Source: Paulownia fortunei
Taxonomy: Eukaryota > Streptophyta > Magnoliopsida > Lamiales > Paulowniaceae
DNA: 64,000 bases
Assembly: GCA_019321725.1 (NCBI GenBank)
Contig: CM033105.1
Span: 14,521,632 to 14,585,631, forward strand
Direction of reading: 5' to 3'
Below the pieces are notes generated by a model. That model did no database searches. It was not told the DNA's origin and worked only from the letters and a program-made list of their open reading frames with translations. This document shows, in pieces, positions 44,474 to 55,570 of the stretch (its first letter is position 1; each line of letters starts with the position of its first letter). The position numbers and the translations under genes are program-made.

Positions 44474-45959
44474 TTTGTGCAATTCTAATTGGATTCGATT
44501 TATGCCTGTGAATTTAATTGTTAAATTCTGATTGATTTGTTGTAGTTCTGATTGGGATAAAATTATTTTGCAATTAATGTAATTGTTAAACAGAACATAT
44601 ATGATTGAAGTTGATTTGATCAAAAAGAGAAATCATACATGGCACGACGTTGGGTGCTCGTGCGCGCAGCTGCAAGCGTCCGCTGGGCGCTCACGCCGGC
44701 TATGCGCACTGTCGTGTTAAATTGAAAAATATGATTTTTTGATTTTATGATCAAAATTTTTAATTTTAAATTTTTTTAAAAAAGGGGTTTTTCTTGAAAA
44801 ATCAAGATTTTATCCCAAGTCATGAAATTACAATTTAAAAGGATAGTAAATTTACATGCTTTAATAAATTCATGTGATGTATTTATTAGTATGTATGGGA
44901 TGATCATGGAGCCATTTGGACCAATGTGATTGGATTTATTAAACTTTGGATTTTTGAAATGGGCCTTCGAGTCTCTTATTCTTTACTTGTATGTACTTTA
45001 TATTTTGAATGAGAGTAGAATAGGGTGAGGTTTTTTTTTTTTTTTTTTTTGCTTTTTGGTGGACAAAGAGAAGGACCAAGATAAAGAATCAAGAGAAGAC
45101 CCATGAATGTATGAGATATATTCATGTAATATAAACTAGTTTCTATTTCCATTCTATTACCCTTAGATTGACCTAGATCTATTTTTGGCTCAAATGAATC
45201 GCATAGGAATAGCCCATGATCATCCATATTATGTATGTATTAGATGTATGCGTAGGGTTTATTTAATTAATTTACATGTTAATTTATTAAATAAATCAAG
45301 ATTAAAATTGATGAGGTCTTGGTTAACATAAATACCCCACTTGAACTAAAAATCAAGTAAAAGAATTTTTGAATTCTAATTTCAAGCAAATATGGATAAA
45401 ATTGGGTATGACCTAATAATCCATGCCTACCATCAAAAGTAGTTGATATGACGATGCTACCTTACTTTGTCATTGGCCATGAGTCGTGGAATGACTCCAT
45501 AATGGAAAGTTGTGATCTCTACTAAGCATGGTGATGCTTATGGGATGGACTCGTCTCTACGTTGGTTATGATTCATGGAACGTTTTGATGCTCCATCTAC
45601 ATAGAGGTTTGATGGGTCTTGCTTGACACTTAGTACTATATGGGCTCATAAAATTGGGATATATGGGAAGAAGTGAAGTAAAATAGCTTGAGGGAAGTAT
45701 TACAATTGTTAAAAGTTAACTACCATTTAATATATTTTATGGGCTCATAAGATTGGGGAATACGATATATTGATTGAGCCTCAAACCCATTAGGAAATAA
45801 GATTTCCCAAATTACCATTAGAGGTGATGGAAATTCAATGAAATAGTAGAAGACATTTATTACTTAAGACCTTGTTATAAATGAATATGATTTTGAAAGT
45901 ATGCTAATTTTCTGCCTCATTTATATTTGTAGATTATCTATAAATAGCTAAAAATCCAC
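44474..45959 (+). other. Leader of the split copia element
   Basis: Non-coding leader between primer site and Gag. It contains an isolated GC-rich patch at about 44,639-44,717 and a 22-base T-run at about 45,030. No ORF of note. Confidence 0.5.
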
Positions 45960-46710
45960 TTGCATCAATTCTGGAAGCTAATAAATTAATTAGTCTCAAC
46001 TATGTCGATTGGTTGAGGAACCTTCGGATTGTTCTACAATCCAAAAATAGGGATTACATACTTGATGAGATCCCATCATCGGTCGCGCCGATGCTAGTGA
46101 GGAGGAGCTTGCGGATTATCAAAAGCTGATTGATAAGGATCTGCAAGTGCAATGCTATATCATGGCATTGATGTCAAACGAGTTGCAAAGATAACACGAG
46201 GTATATGCGCATGCGCATAATATCTATATTCACTTACAAGAGTTGTATGGCGAACATACTAGGCAGGCGAGATATCAGATCTCGAAAGAGCTTTTCAGGA
46301 CCCGTATGATGGAGGGCTCTTTAGTCCATGATCATGGATTGAAGATGATAGGCCTAATTGAAAGGCTTGAGTTAGTTGGAGTCGTTATAGATAATGAGCT
46401 CTATTTAGATCTCATCTTATAGTTTTTACCTCCATTGTTTGACACATTCATTGTTAATTTCAACATACATAAAATGGAAACTAGCCTTGCTGAGTTAGTT
46501 AACATGTTGAAAACAACCGGGTCCACTATGAAGAAGGACAAAGCCTAAGAGGAAGAATGGGAGATAAAAGCATTTCTCAAAGTCCAAAGGCATGAAGGCA
46601 ATGAGTGGGGTCTCAAAAAGTTCCAAAGCTGATGACAAATACCATTACTGCGACAAACTTGGGAATTAGAAAATGAATTGCAAGGAGAAGAGTTCAGGTA
46701 TTTATTTTGT
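45960..46710 (+). pseudogene. copia Gag of the split element (pseudogene)
   Basis: One plus frame, interrupted by stops at about 46,190, 46,422 and 46,547, reads LNYVDWLRNLRIVLQSKNRD, DKDLQVQCYIMALMSNELQ, LQELYGEHTRQARYQISKEL and VNMLKTTGSTMKKDKA. This is the usual gag of tRNA-Met primed copia elements. The zinc knuckle remnant (HYCDKLGN.KMNCKE) lies at about 46,645-46,690 and has a stop. Confidence 0.78.
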
Positions 46711-47159
46711 TGAAGTTAACTTATTAGTTATTGATGCTTCTTGGGTATTGGATACCGATTGTGGGTCTCATCTTTGCAATGATTTGTAGGTGATGGCAAG
46801 AAACAGAAAGCTAAGTAGAGAAGAGATAGTCCCGCAGCAGGGGAATGGAGCAAAGGTTGCTATATTAGCCATAGGAAGTGTCAACTTAGCTTTAGGAAAT
46901 GGAGTAGTTTTAGTTTTAAACAATTGTCTTTATGTTCTAGAGATAGTTAAGAACATTATCTCCATTCTTGTTTTGGATGGAGAAGGTTTTACTTTTTCAA
47001 TAAAACATGGAAGTTGTTCCATTTTTAAAGATTCAATTCTGATTACCTCTGTCATATTGATGAATGGTTTATATTCTATTAATCCGCATAACTCTTATTT
47101 TCATGTTCAACAAAACAAAAGAAAAATAGATGATAATAGTTCCCAAATCTTATGGCATG
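46711..47159 (+). pseudogene. copia protease end and integrase N-terminus (pseudogene)
   Basis: A remnant of the protease active site with DTDCGSHLCND wording lies at about 46,750-46,785 (Gly replaced). The open frame 46790-47159 has LALGNGVVLVLNNCLYVLEIVKNIISI, the conserved pre-integrase block, and ends ILWHAR, which is completed across the Athila insertion by LGYISQKRIHKL at 59,110. The continuation to 47,221 is Athila LTR sequence, not copia. Confidence 0.8.
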
Positions 47160-47164
47160 CTAGA
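47160..47164 (+). repeat. Target-site duplication CTAGA, left copy
   Basis: CTAGA here is repeated exactly at 59,107-59,111, on the outer side of each Athila LTR. This five-base duplication is the expected product of Ty3-type integrase and proves the two LTRs belong to one insertion. Confidence 0.92.
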
Positions 47165-48783
47165 TGCAAAAACTTGCTACAACTTAAGGTTGCAAACCCA
47201 AGTACAGGTTGTTGTAAGTAATAAATTTCTCGTGAGTCCGAGGTCGATCCACAGGGAAGTTGTTTGAACAATTCAAGTTTATATTTCTAAAAAGATGGAG
47301 TTTATGTGAATCAAAATATATGAACAATTAATGTATGATGTAACTAAAGAAAAACGAAGTAATAAAAGTACTGAGGATTAGGGATCCACTCTTGAGTTTT
47401 GGATAGAGAAATGGTTATTTATTCTTTTTACCTCTATTAATTGTCATAATTGGAATCCATACATAATGACGGTTCTAATGGGAAGATATTATCAAGTAAC
47501 TCAAGCAATAATGTAATCATGATATTGTCTTGCTATTGCAAATTATCTCTTAACGCCAACACTTATTTATGGGATCAAGCATTTATGTACACCTTCGTCA
47601 ACAACAAATCAAGGTTTCACATTAGCAATCGGTGGGGTAAAACCGTACAATAAGCTAAATGAACCAAAGTATTTGTTGTGCCATTGGAGATACATAAATC
47701 AAGAATCACCACAAAACAAGTAGGGTTTAGATCAAAAATAAAAATAATAATACAACATACTTAAATAATTTCTACCCTTATAACCATTTCTCTTCCTCCA
47801 TCAAGAGATTCACCATTTTTTCCTCAGCAAAATGAAATTTAGAAAAACATAATAAAAGTAGCAAAGACTAAAAATATAAGAGAAACTAGAGAATGCATTT
47901 CTATTACTACTAGAAAACTTACAATACTAGAAAACATACAAACTAGATAACTTAGCCTAAAGAAACCCTCTACCCCCCCTCTTTACAAGCTTAATACATG
48001 ACCTATTTATAGTACTTGGAGTAAGCTAGAGGCCAAACAAATAATGGAGGGGTTAATCAAGTGGTATGCTAGTTGCCAAGAGTTGGTAAGTTGTTATACA
48101 AATTTCTCACTCACTGAATTGAATTACATTTTTCGATCAGATACGTCCAGATTTTGAAGATATGTGAAGAACCAAAATTGTATATTTTTCAGCTCTGATA
48201 TATTTTCATATATCATTTGTCAATTTTGGCGGTCGGATGAAGGAGATATGGTTAAATTACTGAGTCATGTCCAAGAGCCACCCTTTAACATCAGCAGCAA
48301 CTTTCAGCCTATAGTTTAATAATTTTGACACATTTTCACACCATCTTGTCTTCAACAAACTTGTTTATTTACCTCTTGGGTATAACATATCCGAATTGAA
48401 GACCAAAATAAATTTGGGCTCAAGATATATAACTGAATTGGTGAAATAAGTCGTAATGGGTTGAACTCTGATCCGAATTTTGGTGATCCATTTTGTGCAA
48501 CTACTTGGACGAATTTTATGCTATCATCAAAACTGAATTGGGCTGATCCTCCAACATACACATTGTACCTCTATCTCTTGGCTTTCAAATAAAACAAGCT
48601 TCAGGTCCATAGGGCTTTTGATCATGAAGTTATGCTCAAATTACAAAAACTGCACAAGTCTGGAAACATGCTTCCATTTATTCCCTAACACAAAATATTA
48701 ATAAAACAATAATATTAACAAGAATAAAGCAAGAAAAGTATAAAGGATTTGATACAAAAATATGTCAAAATATGCACTTATCA
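47165..48783 (-). repeat. 3' LTR of the Athila element
   Basis: 1,619 bp, TG...CA. Near-identical to 57,494-59,106 over its whole length; both include the GAGTCCGAGGTCGATCCACA block and end AATATGCACTTATCA on the plus strand. Open frames inside it (for example 47450-47653 and 48352-48561) are accidental. Confidence 0.95.
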
Positions 48784-48797
48784 AATGCCCCTACACT
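48784..48797 (-). other. Polypurine tract of the Athila element
   Basis: On the minus strand the 14 bases read AGTGTAGGGGCATT directly before the LTR start TGATAAGTGC. This is where plus-strand DNA synthesis would be primed. Confidence 0.75.
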
Positions 48798-50514
48798 TAA
48801 CCCTTGCTTGTTCTCGAGCAAGCTTAAAACAAACATAAACTAATCCACTTTCATAGGAAATCATGATTGCATTTAGCATATACAACAAGCCTTTAAACCC
48901 CTAGGTGGCCCATAGAGGACGAGTTATAGTCTCGTGAAGGTTTCTAGTAGTGATACCTACAAACACCTATAATAACTATATTCCAACTTTCCTTCTCATG
49001 AAGCAAAAAGTAATATAGAAATAAAATCAAACAAGTGTTGAGTTTAACTCTTAGTCATTCAAAAATCAATATATTTCCACAATAAGCATACTCAAGTGTG
49101 TGTGTGGACAGTTAATGTCAATAGTGATGAAACTATGCATGTTTCAAATAAGTGAATTCTCATAAAACCTTACAAAAACCATCACCCAATCTCTAACAGA
49201 AAAGTTAAACATCATAGGCTCTTCCTTTGGTGCAAATCTCCACTACACCGAAGGCACCATACGAAATCAAAAGGTTTTCAACAAAGGTTGTAATGGGGCC
49301 AAAGGGTGGTGATGTAGCTAAGAAATAAAAGGATAGGATGCAACAAAGGTTCTAAAAACTTCATGGAATTAGAGACATAAAATTTATCGATGAAGAATTC
49401 TCAAACTCCACAAATTTCACACTGGGTCTATTGTTATTGAATTGGACCCCTCTTATTCATCTTGCAACATCTTATTTTTAGTTGCAACTTGTAGCACTTT
49501 GCAACTTTTTTTTTATTATTATTGTTTTTCTTTTTTTTTTTTAAAAAAAACTCCCCACACTTATCTTCTATTCCAACCTGAATTTCTTTTGTAAGTTCAA
49601 GCTATCAATTGAATGTCTGTTAAACTCCAATCATTTTAAACAAGGGTTGGATAATAGTGTATTTAGGCTAGGTAAAAGATATGGTTACAAATAAAAAATA
49701 TTTATTTATTATAAGGCTCAAAGTGGTTTACTAGGGGGATGTTTTCTTGAAACATCATATGGGGAACAAGCTGATTTGGCAATGGTGCTAGAAAGCCTAA
49801 TGCTTTAATTATTTTTCTAGTGATGCACTATTAGTCGTTCACCTCGACAGACCAAAAGTAAAAGTTCTAATACTCAACCCCTATATGTTGAAGATTCAAG
49901 TGATGATTAGAGCAAGGGCATAAGAACTATCTATTTTGACATGATTGTTTTCACACTAAATAACATAACTATTTGTGCAAAATAAAATTTGAGTATAATT
50001 ATCGCAAAAATATATTAACCAAATAACAACATCAAAGTCCAAACAACACCCATCATCAACCAAATCTTATTATTCATACTTAATTTTAATCATTGAAGTT
50101 GGAAGAACCTATACGACTCAAAAAAAAAATTGTAATTCACAAAATTTGTTAAAAACTTTACAAACTGCATGTTATGCAAAAAATAGGGATGCGTCTCAAG
50201 AGTGTTACAATTACCCTTTACTAAGCACTTTTTTTCATGCTTTCAACGGACCCATAAAAAAAACACGCTTGATTTATATTTATTTTATTTTTTATTTTTT
50301 ATTTTTTATTTTTTTAATACTAAAAAAAACACACATTGAATATACAAGTCATGATATCAATTATCCCTCCCCCAACCTAATCAAGACATTGTCCCCAATG
50401 TCAAAAATAGATATAGAAGTAGAGTTTGAAATATATCACTGAAATGCGGCTAATAAAGCTAAAACAACAAAAAAACACACACATACTATTAGATAAAATC
50501 ATTAACAATAAGTA
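48798..50514 (-). other. Athila 3' non-coding region
   Basis: About 1.7 kb between polypurine tract and the captured block, with no recognisable protein in either strand. It has T- and A-runs at about 49,507-49,550 and 50,270-50,330. Athila elements commonly carry an env-like ORF in this part; none is recognisable here. Confidence 0.6.
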
Positions 50515-50940
50515 TCACAGACTGATAGTTAATTTCAATTTGCATTTTCGACCATTGTTCCTCTTGGACCAATCCACATTGGCCAAGGTTAGATCAGGTT
50601 TTGACACATATGCTAGAAGTTGATCAATCAGTTGGTCAGGTGTCGGAGCAGAAATGATGATTCTTCTCGCAGAAGTTGAAATAAAACCTTTTTTCACAGC
50701 ATGATCTACAAAAGATAGCAACCATCATAAATCATTAACATTAAGAATACCTATAAGTTTTTGGTGAATGTTGAGTTGTGCCCAAGAGACAATTTGGAAT
50801 AATTCCTCCAGTGTACCAAAACCGCCAGGTAGAATGATGAATGCTCCTCATTATTTAACATGTTAGGCATTCTGTCCTGAATATGTGACACTTTTAGCTC
50901 ATCTCCAATGGTCATACCTACTAACACGTGTATGTACATG
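50515..50940 (-). pseudogene. LOG-type cytokinin riboside phosphoribohydrolase fragment (captured, frameshifted)
   Basis: LOG enzymes release active cytokinin bases from their riboside monophosphates in the cytosol. Read on the minus strand, three blocks in shifting frames match the C-terminal two-thirds of a LOG: TIGDELKVSHIQDRMPNML (about 50,920-50,865, carrying the conserved Arg), [16 protein letters not shown] (about 50,848-50,800, the PGGxGTxxE signature), and LLSFVDHAVKKGFIS with ARRIIISAPTPDQLIDQLLA (50,720-50,600). The frame ends at 50,515. A one-base loss precedes AFIILPGG, and the stretch after LNVN has lost bases, giving a TGA. No intron interrupts it, although LOG genes are normally multi-exon, so it was probably copied from mRNA. 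The N-terminal nucleotide-binding part is not recognisable. It lies inside the Athila element, same orientation. Confidence 0.8.
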
Positions 50941-50974
50941 TAGTTGTGATTGTGGCTCACATCTTCCTCTGGTT

Positions 50975-51556
50975 TTACGTCCAGTAACGGCTTAAACGCC
51001 CTCTATGGGTCGAGGATATGCTTCCATCCAATTTTCTTATAAACTGCCAAACAGGGTCTTTTAATGTCAGATTCCCAAGACTATAAAGCTCATATTCATT
51101 TCGAAAACGATCCCATAAATCAAGAATTGCACGTTGTACCAATCCGCATGAATGCGTCTCAAGAGTCAATATAATGTGATCTAAAGACTCCATACTCAGT
51201 CCATCCATAATGAATTTAAGTTTATCTTCTCGATTTTTAGACACCATTTCTAAAGAACGACACTTTGTGTTGCAAGTCCATCTAGCACAAATATGACAAA
51301 CATTTTTTTTTCGCCCTTCGTTTTTTTGAATATGTACTTTTACCAAAACCAGACATGTATCTAGTAAGCAGATCTGGAAACTCATGTGAAAACTCACCTG
51401 CCCTTACCTTTGCTTCAATTATCCATCGTATGTCCTCCGGGATGCCTTGTGCATAAGCATCCTCAATCTTTCAATCCTGATTTTATAAATTTTCAAAATT
51501 TCATTTTTAGGAAGAAAAGGAAATCGCTTCTTGAGAGTTAGAAAAATGTCACCCAT
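50975..51556 (-). pseudogene. Unrecognised captured ORF with CX2CX4CX3C motif
   Basis: Starts at Met 51556 (MGDIFLTLKKRFPFLPKNEI). The frame shifts once near 51,465 (between ERLR and EDAYAQGIPEDIRW-type wording, continuing IIEAKVRAGEFSHEFPDLLT) and again before the frame 50975-51397, which contains CHICARWTCNTKC, KLKFIMDGLSMESLDHIIL and LVQRAILDLWDRFRNEYELY. The Cys pattern could bind zinc. I do not recognise the family. It is not Gag, protease, RT, integrase or a typical env. Its end lies next to the LOG fragment, so the two may derive from one fused transcript or from two captures. Confidence 0.5.
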
Positions 51557-51641
51557 TTTGAAAAGAACAAGAAAAGAGAATGAGAAAAGCAAAGAAAATT
51601 TGTACAAAGATTTCAGTTGTTTGGGAAACTGACAAGTCTGA

Positions 51642-51650
51642 CTTTTATAG
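51642..51650 (-). promoter_or_regulatory. TATA-box candidate in front of the captured block
   Basis: On the minus strand CTATAAAAG lies 86 bp upstream of the ATG at 51,556. It is followed by a pyrimidine-rich leader (CTTTTCTCATTCTCTTTTC) and an AAAATGG start context. Position and spacing are those of a plant RNA polymerase II core promoter with a leader of about 60 nt. Chance cannot be excluded in AT-rich DNA. Confidence 0.45.
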
Positions 51651-51834
51651 CCACGGAGTACCGTTATCCGCCATTTAACCGGGAAAAGAAAAAAAAATAA
51701 AAGAAAGAAAAGAAAAAAAAATAATGTCAGAGAAAAATGAGTATATACAACACTAATCATAATAAGGGTTAGAAAGAAAAAGAATTTCTCTTGTGAAAAT
51801 TGATTTTCTAGAAATGGTTTAACTCTTTGTCTAT

Positions 51835-53000
51835 TTACTTTGAATATATTACCATTTCTAGATTCTCAATGTCAATCGCCCCATAAGGATATACTTTTTT
51901 TACAACAAAAGGACCACTCCACCTTGATCTCAATTTTTCAGGAAACAAATGCAATCGAGAATTATAAATCAAAACCTTTTGACCAACTTCAAATATTTTT
52001 CTTGAAATTTTATTATCATGAAAATATTTGATTCTTGCTTTATAAATTTTAGAATTCTCATATGCATCATTTCTCAGTTCTTGAAAGTTCATTGATTTGC
52101 AATTTGCGTAATTTTGAAGCTTCATCAAAGTTGAAGTTAAACATTTTGATTGCCCAATAACTTTATGTTTAAGTTCAACAGGTAAATGACAAGGTTTTCT
52201 ATAAACTATCCTATAAGGAGACATGCCTAATGATGTTTTGAAAGTAGTTCTATATGCCCAAAATGTATCGGTAAGTCTAAAAGACTAATCTTTACGGTTT
52301 GGGTTAACTATTTTCTCCAAAATTTATTTTATCTCCCTATTTGCAAGTTCAACTTGTCCATTTGTCTGAGGGTGATAAGAGGTTGCAACTTTATGTATGA
52401 TTCCATATTTCCTCATTAAAGTTCCGAAAACTTTGTTACAAAAATATTTCCCCCATCACTGATAATAGATTTAGGAATTCAAATCGACTTAAAATATTTT
52501 CTTTTCAAAAATTTTATCACTATTTTGTGATCATTGTTTCGACAAGGAATTGCCTCGATCCATTTTAAAACATAATCTATGGCAACCAATATGTAAAGAA
52601 AACTAAATGATAATGGAAATGACCCCATAAAATCAATACCCAACAGTCAAGATTTCAATCACTAGGATAGGGTGTAGGGGCATCATATTTCTCTTTGAAA
52701 GGGACCCTAACTTTTGACAATTTTCACAACTTTTGCAGAAAGTGTAAGTATCTTTGAAAGAGTTGGCCAATAAAATCCACATTGCAAGATTTTTGTAGTA
52801 GTTTTCTTTACAGAAAAATGACCACCACATGTTTCTAAATGACAAAATTTGACAATATTACCTATCTCATTGTCAGGCACACATTTTCGAAAGATTTGAT
52901 CCGGACAATATTTGAATAGGTATGGATCATCCCAATAAATTTTTTTAACCTCAGTCAAAAACTTCTTTTTGTCTTGAGAGTTCAATGCGATGACATCTTT
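51835..53000 (-). pseudogene. Athila integrase (pseudogene)
   Basis: Inserts the element into the genome. The N-terminal zinc region (CHLETCGGHFSVKKTT, then FCKSCENCQKLG) is at 52,685-52,870, split by a frameshift. Core remnants near 52,640 (IDFMGSFP) and 52,460 (IISDGG) hold the two Asp; the Glu context is degraded. The C-terminal frame 51835-52224 is intact and ends with KLRSRWSGPFVVKKVYPYGA, the usual Athila end. Confidence 0.88.
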
Positions 53001-53059
53001 CCTGTCACAAGAAAATTAACAAAGTCAGCAAATCAAGGTAAAATAGAAACATTAAATAG

Positions 53060-53600
53060 TTGTTCATCAGGAAAGTGTCATTAATAGGTGTGGTTTGAAA
53101 CGAGTCATCACAAACAAGTCTCGACAAATGATCAGCATCGTTTTTTTTGACAAAAGATATTTCAAAGCTGCATGATCACTGAAAACAACAATTGGTGACC
53201 CAACAAGATAAGATCGAAATTTGTCCAATGCAAAAACTACAGCAAGTAATTCTTTTTCAGCTGTTGTATAATTCAATTGAGCACCATTTGAAGTTTTACT
53301 TGCATAGTAAATAACATATGGTTTTTTATCTTTTCTTTGTCCAAGACAGCTCCAACAGCATAATCACTAGCATCACACATTATTTCAAAAGGTAAAGTCC
53401 AATCTGGAGGCTGCATGATTGGAGCAGACGTAAGCATGCTTTTAAGCTTAACAAAAGTATTTTCACAGTTTTCAGTTCATTCAAAAATAGTGTCTTTTGT
53501 TAGAAGATTACACAAAGGTTTAGATATTATACTAAAATCTTTGATAAATCTTCTATAAAAACCAGCATGTCCTAAAAATGATCTAATCTCCTTCACAGTC
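53060..53600 (-). pseudogene. Athila RNase H (pseudogene)
   Basis: Frame 53067-53276 reads NYTTAEKELLAVVFALDKFR, YLVGSPIVVFSDHAALKYLL, the conserved RNase H centre with its acidic residues. Upstream pieces (PPDWTLPFEIMCDAS-type wording near 53,400) are in other frames. Broken by shifts at about 53,120 and 53,340. Confidence 0.85.
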
Positions 53601-54520
53601 TTTGGTGTTGGCAAATTGGCAATTAACTCAATTTAGATTTATCAACCTCAATACCATCTGATGATATAATGTGTCCAAAAACAATACTAGTTGTTACCAT
53701 GAAGTGACATTTCTCCCAATTGAGCACAAGATTCTTTTCTTCACACCTGATCAAAACCTTTTCTAAATTAGATAAGCAATCATCTAATGAATTACCAAAA
53801 ACAGAAAAATCATCCATGAAGACTTCAAGAAAACGTTCAACCATGTCACTAAAAATACTAAGCATGCATCGTTGGAATGTAGTTGGTGCATTACATAATC
53901 CAAAAGGTATTCTTCGATATGCAAAAGTACCAAAAGGACATGTAAAAGTTGTTTTCTCTTGATCTTCAAGTGCAATTGCAATTTGATTATACCCAAAATA
54001 TCCATCTAAAAAGCAATAAAATTTGTGTCCTGCAACTCTTTATAAAATTTGATCCATGAAAGGTAATAGAAAATGATCTTTTCTAGTAACTGAGTTGAGT
54101 TTTCTATAGTTAATGCACATTCGCCAACCAGTAACAGTCCTAGTTGGAATTAATTCATCATTCTCATTCTTGACTATAGTAACTCCAGATTTCTTAGGTA
54201 CAACTTGAGTAGGACTTATCCATTTGCTATCAGAAATAGAATAAATGATTCCATTATCTAAGAGTTTAATGACTTCATTTCTCATTACTTCTTTCATATT
54301 AGGATTTAGCCTTCGTTGCATTTCTCTAGAAGGTTTAGCATTTTCCTCTAGATAGATGTTATGTGTGCAAATGAAAGGATTAATACCTTTAATATCAGCA
54401 ATGGTCCATCCTAAAGCATTTTTATACATTTTCAGAGTTTCGATCAACTTACCTTCTTGAGATGCATCGAGTTTGAAGAAATTATTACTGGAAAAGTCTC
54501 ATTCTCACCCAAGAAAGAGT
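53601..54520 (-). pseudogene. Athila reverse transcriptase (pseudogene)
   Basis: Frame 54040-54447 has LGWTIADIKGINPFICTHNI and GWRMCINYRKLNSVTRKDHF; 53623-53865 has VFMDDFSVFGNSLDDCL and NLVLNWEKCHFMV. The FMDD active-site box is intact. One or two shifts lie at about 53,870-54,040. The N-terminal end, LKYSFLGENETFPVIIS, at about 54,480-54,530, is cut from the protease by an extra insert. Confidence 0.9.
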
Positions 54521-54529
54521 ATTTCAAAT

Positions 54530-55010
54530 TAATTGGCAAAGTTTCAATCAACCATCTGAGCTTTAAAGTCCCCACAACAAGCAACATTATTGTACCCTAA
54601 TACGATGAGAGCTAGTGGGTTTTAACTCTTTGCAGACATCCATCTATTTTTATCTACAACAAGTATAGCTAGATAGATATTAGATACTCCCCTTGTCGAC
54701 AATGCATGTTTTTCAGGCTCCAACCATTTCACAACAGTTCTTGTGCAAACTCAAATCAATTTCTTAAATTCCGTAATATTCATAAATCATGTTCATCTAT
54801 CATCAAAATCTTGTTCAAACAGTCAAGACTGAGATCTATAGATTTTTTAAAGCATATTACAAGCCGTCAACATCCCCCTTCAAATCTTGTTCAAACAGTC
54901 AAGATTGAGATTTACAAATTTTTGCAAGCATATTACAAGCCGCCAGCATCCCCCCTCCCCCAACACTGATGGATAGATTTTACTGTTGATGATGAAAGTT
55001 CTTCGAACCT
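54530..55010 (-). repeat. Extra insert between protease and RT with 76-bp tandem repeat
   Basis: About 480 bp that does not fit the Athila polyprotein. It contains two copies of a 76-bp unit (54806-54881 and 54882-54957) with AAATCTTGTTCAAACAGTCA and GCATATTACAAGCCG. On the minus strand each unit is preceded by a GGGGGA purine tract followed by TG, like the join of a polypurine tract and an LTR. It may be a fragment of another retroelement. Confidence 0.6.
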
Positions 55011-55016
55011 TAGCTT

Positions 55017-55570
55017 TCAAAAATTATTTTCTTGTACCTGCAAAAATTCAGAGATAGTATTAGTGTGTGTTTTTACAAATACTTTCACTTTCAAAACAAG
55101 TCTCCAAAGAATCTGAAGAGTAGTAGTAGTAAAGTATTCATGAACAAGTTCCTCAATTGAATCCACTTCATGTACTTCGACATCTTCTGCATGTTGCATA
55201 CAAACATTAAACACATTTAGTTCCAAAGTCATATTTCCAAATGATAACTTCAAAATACCATTTCTATAATTGATCAAAGCATTTGAAGTTGCAAGAAAAG
55301 GACGACCCAAAATGATAGGAATTTGTGTATGTGTTTGTGCAATAGGCTCTATGTCCAAAATAATAAAATCAACTGAAAAGTAAAACTTATCAATTTGTAC
55401 CAACACATCTTCTACTATTCCCTTTGGAACTTTAATCGAACGATCAGCTAGTTGGAGTACAACAGAAGTTGTTTTTAAGTTCTCCCAAACCTAACTGTTC
55501 ATAAACTGAGAAAGGTAGAAGATTTACACTAGCACCAAGATCAAGCAAATCACGCTCTATTCTAGTATTT
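55017..55570 (-). pseudogene. Athila aspartic protease (pseudogene)
   Basis: The active-site wording DLGASVNLLPFSVYE lies at about 55,500-55,545 on the minus strand. The frame 55017-55406 continues with FYFSVDFIILDIEP, PIILGRPFLATSNALI and GILKLSFGNMTLELN. It cuts the polyprotein in the particle. A frameshift lies between the two parts at about 55,470. Confidence 0.85.

Noticed and set aside
47450..47653. ORFs inside the Athila LTRs (also 48352-48561, 58060-58365, 58688-58948)
   Set aside because: Not conserved between the two LTR copies as equal frames and without any domain.
54706..54969. 87-codon plus-strand ORF in the Athila insert
   Set aside because: It reads across the 76-bp tandem repeat in antisense; repetition explains the open frame.
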